DNA of 64,000 bases from Romanomermis culicivorax (Eukaryota; Nematoda; Enoplea; Mermithida; Mermithidae): NCBI GenBank assembly GCA_963922205.1, contig CAWUHX010000008.1:2637282-2701281 (forward strand), read 5' to 3'. The notes under the pieces were generated by a model, which was given only the letters and a program-made list of their open reading frames with translations, had not been told where the DNA came from and did not search any database. The position numbers were made by a program, and so were the translations under genes. Of this stretch, positions 59,865 to 64,000 are shown in pieces; the first letter of the stretch is position 1; each line of letters opens with the position of its first letter.

Positions 59865-60136
59865 TCAGTGCAAGTCGTCATCAAGAATTAGGCATTTGAT
59901 CATATGTTTGCCAAAAGCAGACTCCATGGTCACTACAACTGGGCCATGGGCATTAACGATAACTCCATCGGCGACTTTGATTTTACCGCATATAGGAAGC
60001 TGAAGTGATTGTTTGTTGAAAGGGCGCTTGACGAGGCCAGAGGACAACACCGAACATTGGGTGCCGGTATCAATAAGTGCATGGGCAGTGAGGTCGCTGA
60101 GCTCAATTGGTATTTGGAAAGCTCACATGGAGGCAT
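59865..60136 (-). pseudogene. Element B aspartic protease
   Basis: In one minus-strand frame, HALIDTGTQCSVLSSGL carries the DTG active site (60071-60063), followed by LPICGKIKVADG and VIVNAHGPVVV. It ends at a stop at 59865. The DTG is intact. Confidence 0.75.
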
Positions 60137-60140
60137 ATTT

Positions 60141-60780
60141 TCATACGAATGTCTTGGTTGACGGCTTCAGGTTGTCGATTTGACAAACCAATGAGTGAAT
60201 GCAGCATGGGTCCTGAAAGGTGTGGGTTGTTGCATTCCAGCAGACAATTCCTGGGCTAATTATGGGAGCTGCGGAAGCAATTTCTGTAGGAGGGATAACC
60301 ATATTGGCAGTAGATGTAGATTGATTACTGGTACAGGTGTCGGGACTGGTTGCGGGAACAGCAGAGGTGGACGGCAAGGCCGGAAGGGCTAGCAGAAGTT
60401 CAGAAGATTGAGAACTGGTGTGAGAGGAATCTGTAGGCGTAGTTACATAGGGGGCCAGTGCCAGGTTATAGTGGATGTCCTGCTCCCACGATGGTGTGAA
60501 ATTGGCAATCGGGTAGATGGTGTAGGTATTCTGAACAAGATCATTAGGACCAGGAAAAGAGTTACCTTCTTGACAATAGTTGCAGGTGCCATGGGAGAGG
60601 TTGGCGCCTCTTTCAAGGGGTACTCCGCGACCTGGTCTCCATTCATGTAATCTGCCGATATCATTAGAATTGAGGCGAAAATGGAGCATCGACGGTTGAG
60701 CAGTGTAAGGTTGTTGACCTTTTGCTGTTTGAGCCGAACACAATCTTCAGTATTGTGCATTCCGGATTTGTGCGCATTGC
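60141..60780 (-). pseudogene. Element B gag C-terminus with Cys/His motifs
   Basis: CNAHKSGMHNTEDC (a CX2HX4HX4C-type knuckle used by many Gypsy elements) lies near 60780. A second CNYCQEG motif is near 60575. Then comes a Ser/Thr/Pro-rich linker to the protease. At least two frame changes. Confidence 0.65.
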
Positions 60781-60978
60781 ACCAAAGACCAGTTGATTAA
60801 TACCAGGTAGGGCGCTGTCAGTCATGGCTTGCCGAGTGGTCAAAACAGTTGTTGTAATTGTCGCATGGTTGAGACTGCTGGTGAGGAATCTGGTGGTGAG
60901 CATTAGATTGAAAATCCTCTGGGCCTTGTCATGATTGGCATTCTTTGCGGTTGTGTTTCCAGTGTTGGATCAGTTGTT

Positions 60979-62972
60979 CTAATAGCATCTCGGTTCGTGG
61001 TTGCAGTTGTGGTGATGGATTTGCTTGCGGTGGTTGAAAGGAAACAAATTTATTGGGCGCGGCATCATATTCTGGGGTCTGCTATAGACGGAAGGTGTGT
61101 GGTTGTGATAGCATTCTTGTGAGTGATCCATGCTGCGGCGATGGTCAAAACGATGATTGAAAGCATACCTGTACTTGGGGGGGGAGCGTTGGGGGGACCC
61201 CCCCCCCAACTTGGCCAACCCTATACCCAAAATCATTTCCCCCCCAACCCCCCCAGTTTGGAAAAAAAAATTTTCAAAAAAGTGTATGTTTTTTGGCCTT
61301 TTTTTGGGAAAAATTTCGACTTTTTCCTACCCCCCCCCCAAAATTTCGGATTTACCCCCCCCAACTGGTCGGAGGTCTTACAGGTATGATTGAAAGGTTG
61401 GGGCGATCTTGGTGCAGGTGCATCTGGCTCGGCCTGATTCACAAGGATAGGTCGGTCCGCGGTTCCCATTTCCGGTTTTGTGGCATTGAGTATGCTGTGG
61501 GCTTTTGCTACAGCATTGGCCAATTGTTGAATGTTTGTGAAATTTTTGGCTTGCTCTCTGATAGTCAGTTGATAGAAAACAGACATTTTAGTTGAAAAGG
61601 TGTCAATTACTTGTTTGTGCCGGAAAGTTTGATTCTCATCTTGATATAATAACTGAACATACGTCATTACCTTACTCAAAAACGCCACAGGTTCTTCTCC
61701 AGCTTCAGGAGTGATGGACGCTAGTTCGCGCTTGAGGGTCATTTGATTGCAGTCGGGGGCCAATTGGAACATCAGGAGATTTTTCATGTCTTCGTACCAT
61801 GTCATATCTTGGATCATATCGCTCGGCGTATTGCGGGTAAGGCGGCGAAGTGTGCTCATCTTTACGTGATTGGACGCATTGTATCCAAATTAATTTTTGA
61901 GGCGGATGAAGAAACCTAGGAGGCGTTTATTGGTTGAGGAGCCATCAATTACCAGTGGGTGCATATTATCGACAATTGTTTTGATTCAGCTATCTTCTAT
62001 GCAGCAATTCGAAATGAGGTTGCAGGTGATCATAAAAATCTTTGGGTGGATAGTCCGAGAATCCAAATGGGTTGACTGTGGGCGGTGGGCGTCTTTGAGG
62101 CACGGCACGGGAAATTTCATCATTGCCATTCATTATTGTACAACGTGTCCATGGATGGTGCCTTCTGTTTAATGTGTGCTGGTGGACATCCAAAGACCAA
62201 AGCCAGTTCAGTTTCATGGAGAGTCCCATTAGGGATATAGATATGGCCCTGCTCCTTGCTTTGAAACCATGAAGTCATCAGTGGTGGTCTAGGTGTTTGT
62301 GGGTTGTTATGCACTGCGGCAGCGGCAGTAGTAGTGGAAATTAGTTGTTGCATTTGGTCGGCTAGGGTGGCGAAAGACACGTTGGTGGCTTGAACTTGTT
62401 CTAGGATTTCCCGTTGGATGCTTAATTGTTGGGCTTGAAATTGGTCAGAAATGGTGCCGATAATTTGATGGATAGTTTGAACTGTCGAGACATTGTTGGT
62501 AATCCGCGCGGCAGCAGTTCTAACTTGCTCAAGGGCGTTGTGCACTTCTAATCGAAAATTGTGGACTTCGTTTGCATTAGCTATGGCCAGGCTGTTGGTG
62601 ATCATTTGTGGGTGCTTGGGTGGCAGATGGGGCCAGGAGCAGGCCAATATTGATGAAAGAATCTGAAGAATCGGTGCGGTTGATGATATGGTCAGAATTG
62701 GAATGCACGGCCGTGCTGGGCGGTGGTATCTGAGATATGGCGGACGTGCTAGCACATGTGGCGGGGGCTGTAGTTCAATTTTGACCCAAAGATGGCTGTG
62801 CAAGTGAATTCGAGGGTGCGGGTGGCCCAGCCATTTGCGCGAGATTTGTAGCAGGCAGCCGCATTGTTTGATCAAATATCAAAGTATGGTGCATGGCGGT
62901 AGAATCCTTTGGCAAGCTTGATTGCGATGGAAGGTGTGTTTGGTCTGGGGGCGTATGGCTTACTTTTGGCAT
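60979..62972 (-). pseudogene. Element B gag
   Basis: ATG at 62972 (MPKVSHTPPDQTHLP). The frame moves to 62120-62875 with a Gln/Ala-rich coiled-coil-like stretch (62330-62600), then to 61990-62229 (RPPPTVNPFGFSDYP), then to 61400-61859, which is capsid-like with WYEDMKNLL and [16 protein letters not shown]. The 222-bp insertion at 61164-61385 splits the tail. Confidence 0.7.
61164..61385. mobile_element. 222-bp homopolymer-rich insertion with 11-bp target duplication
   Basis: ATGATTGAAAG occurs at 61153-61163 and again at 61386-61396. Removing one copy and the insert makes the gag text continuous (QPFNH then RFDH). The element has ACCTGTA near one end and TACAGGT at the other (7-bp inverted), and many runs of 7-10 C/G and A/T. 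An 11-bp duplication suits Mutator-like elements, but other mechanisms are possible. Not coding. Confidence 0.75.
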
Positions 62973-63066
62973 CTATTTAAGCAAGTTGTAGAAACCTGGT
63001 TGGTAACCATGGGTGCAAGAATGGCATAGTCGATTTCCCAGAATTAGATACCAGAGTCAGATGCAG

Positions 63067-63560
63067 TGTAACAGCATGGAAAGGAAGTGTGCAAACCAAA
63101 CCGTCACCAATGTTGTATTTTAAAATAGTCAGGCTTTTCAGAGAGTGGAGGCTGGAGTGGGCTCCAGAATTCGTCCTTAATGCACGTATTTCCTATGCCC
63201 ATGCTTACCCGATTAACTACTTAATTAGTGTACTTAAACCTGACGATAATTACCCCACGAACTAAGAAAACATAGTTCCTTAATTTGTCTCCCAATTACC
63301 TAATGAAAATAAAGGGAGAGTTCATTCCAGTTTTATCTAACACAAAATGCACTTATGCATACAAACATGAGCAGGCAAGAATAATATAAAATTCCCACAT
63401 GCTAGGGGAAAACACAAAATATTCTTTGCGCACGGGGAGGCGGGCCAATGTGAAACATTTAACATTAATAATATGAGAGAGTGAAGCCAATGCATGCATG
63501 CTGATTTTCGCTACAGTAAGACGTCTCTCAATGGTTCGCGGCGCTTGCTACACTTTGTAC
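63067..63560 (-). other. Possible 5' LTR/leader of element B
   Basis: Lies between the B gag start and the plus-strand C' coding text. TGTAACAGC at 63067 and GCTTGCTACA near 63552 could be inverted LTR ends. No second copy was found, so this is tentative. Confidence 0.3.
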
Positions 63561-63599
63561 TTGCGCGCCTCTTTGAAAAATTGACAAACATGGGAATAA

Positions 63600-64000
63600 T
63601 CCTACAAATGGGCGGAAATACACTACAACAACCTGGTGCCATATTACGTTGTTTGAAACAATTTAGCAGTCCATCAAGGATTACTGCTCGAAGCCCATTG
63701 AATTGTCATGCCATCAAAGTTATGCAGACAACTGAGGAACAAAGCGCACGAATGGCATCCTGGCATTGTCAGAGCCAAAATCAAATTACGTGAAACGTAT
63801 TGGTGGCCCAGTATTGCCGCTGACATTGAAGAGAAGATCCGCCATTGTCAAGGTTGTCAAGACTCTGGGAAGTCAAACCCACGATCAATGATTTCAACCG
63901 ATCCATTCCCACTACCAAAAGCCCCCTGGGAGAAAATTGTGAATGACATCACCAGACCATTTGCAACGGCACCATATCAAAATCAGTTTGCAATCATCAT
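63600..64000 (+). pseudogene. Element C': Ty3/Gypsy integrase N-terminus (runs off window)
   Basis: Plus-strand frame with LAVHQGLLLEAH, then NKAHEWHPGIVRAK, ETYWWPSIAADIE and CQGCQ: the HHCC zinc domain. Next is PWEKIVNDITRPF with the first catalytic Asp of the core. There is a stop in the early part. It has the same orientation and style as C, so C and C' may be two halves of one element split by B. Confidence 0.8.

Larger units (their letters stand above)
54878..63067 (-). mobile_element. Ty3/Gypsy retrotransposon B with extra 3' ORF
   Basis: Minus-strand order: gag (62972 downward), knuckle-like Cys/His motifs, protease, RT, RNase H, integrase, then further ORFs in the env position down to 54878. 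The integrase and RT style resembles the 412/mdg1 or related groups; the clade is not certain. No LTR pair was found. 63067-63490 may contain a 5' LTR. GC content is higher than in the rest of the window, suggesting a separate history. Confidence 0.8.

Noticed and set aside
1..64000. CRISPR array or prokaryotic mobile element
   Set aside because: The short tandem arrays have no unique equal-length spacers, and the coding content is eukaryotic.

Overview
This is a AT-rich animal (metazoan, very probably invertebrate) nuclear DNA window. The evidence is split, intron-containing genes with GT-AG boundaries, trypsin/chymotrypsin-family (S1A) serine protease exons, Tc1/mariner relics, palindromic and MITE-like DNA repeats and several decayed Ty3/Gypsy retrotransposons. 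There are no prokaryotic operons. I cannot name the species from the sequence. Nearly all short open frames here are chance frames or lie in repeats.

Two host genes are visible, both on the minus strand and clearly paralogous. Gene 1 (4,084-11,348) has four recognised exons; gene 2 (29,193-44,204) has five, including a likely signal-peptide exon. Intron phases match at every shared boundary, one exon is exactly the same length (263 nt) in both, and the last exons are both 186 nt, so the pair arose by duplication. They differ in the S1 specificity pocket and in one disulfide. The mobile DNA in their introns includes mariner transposase relics at equivalent introns in both genes.

Layout. 1-3.4 kb: an element with inverted minisatellite ends, plus A-rich tracts. 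3.4-11.4 kb: gene 1, with MITE pieces, a satellite-bearing repeat (called Rep-L here) and a mariner relic in intron 1. 11.6-29 kb: intergenic, packed with repeats (inverted-minisatellite elements, a MITE, a TIR element, more Rep-L, and a repeat called Rep-M in intact and broken copies). 29-44 kb: gene 2. Its 11-kb last intron holds a ~190-bp-arm palindrome, two elements with inverted minisatellite ends and a ~2-kb fold-back structure. 44-48.7 kb: mostly featureless, plus another Rep-L copy. 48.7-64 kb: a stack of Ty3/Gypsy elements in alternating orientation: A (minus, with an LTR), C (plus, fragment), B (minus, nearly full coding region) and C' (plus, integrase start running off the window).

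Most striking. (1) At least seven unrelated-looking elements share one architecture: short tandem repeats (about 13-20 bp) at both ends in opposite orientation, each with its own motif. (2) Gypsy element B has a clean, undisrupted ORF with a predicted signal peptide in the env position, which I do not recognise. (3) A 222-bp homopolymer-rich insertion flanked by an 11-bp direct repeat splits the gag of B. (4) The two proteases have diverged at S1-pocket positions. All retroelements look dead: the YxDD box is altered in A and B, and the protease motif is altered in C.
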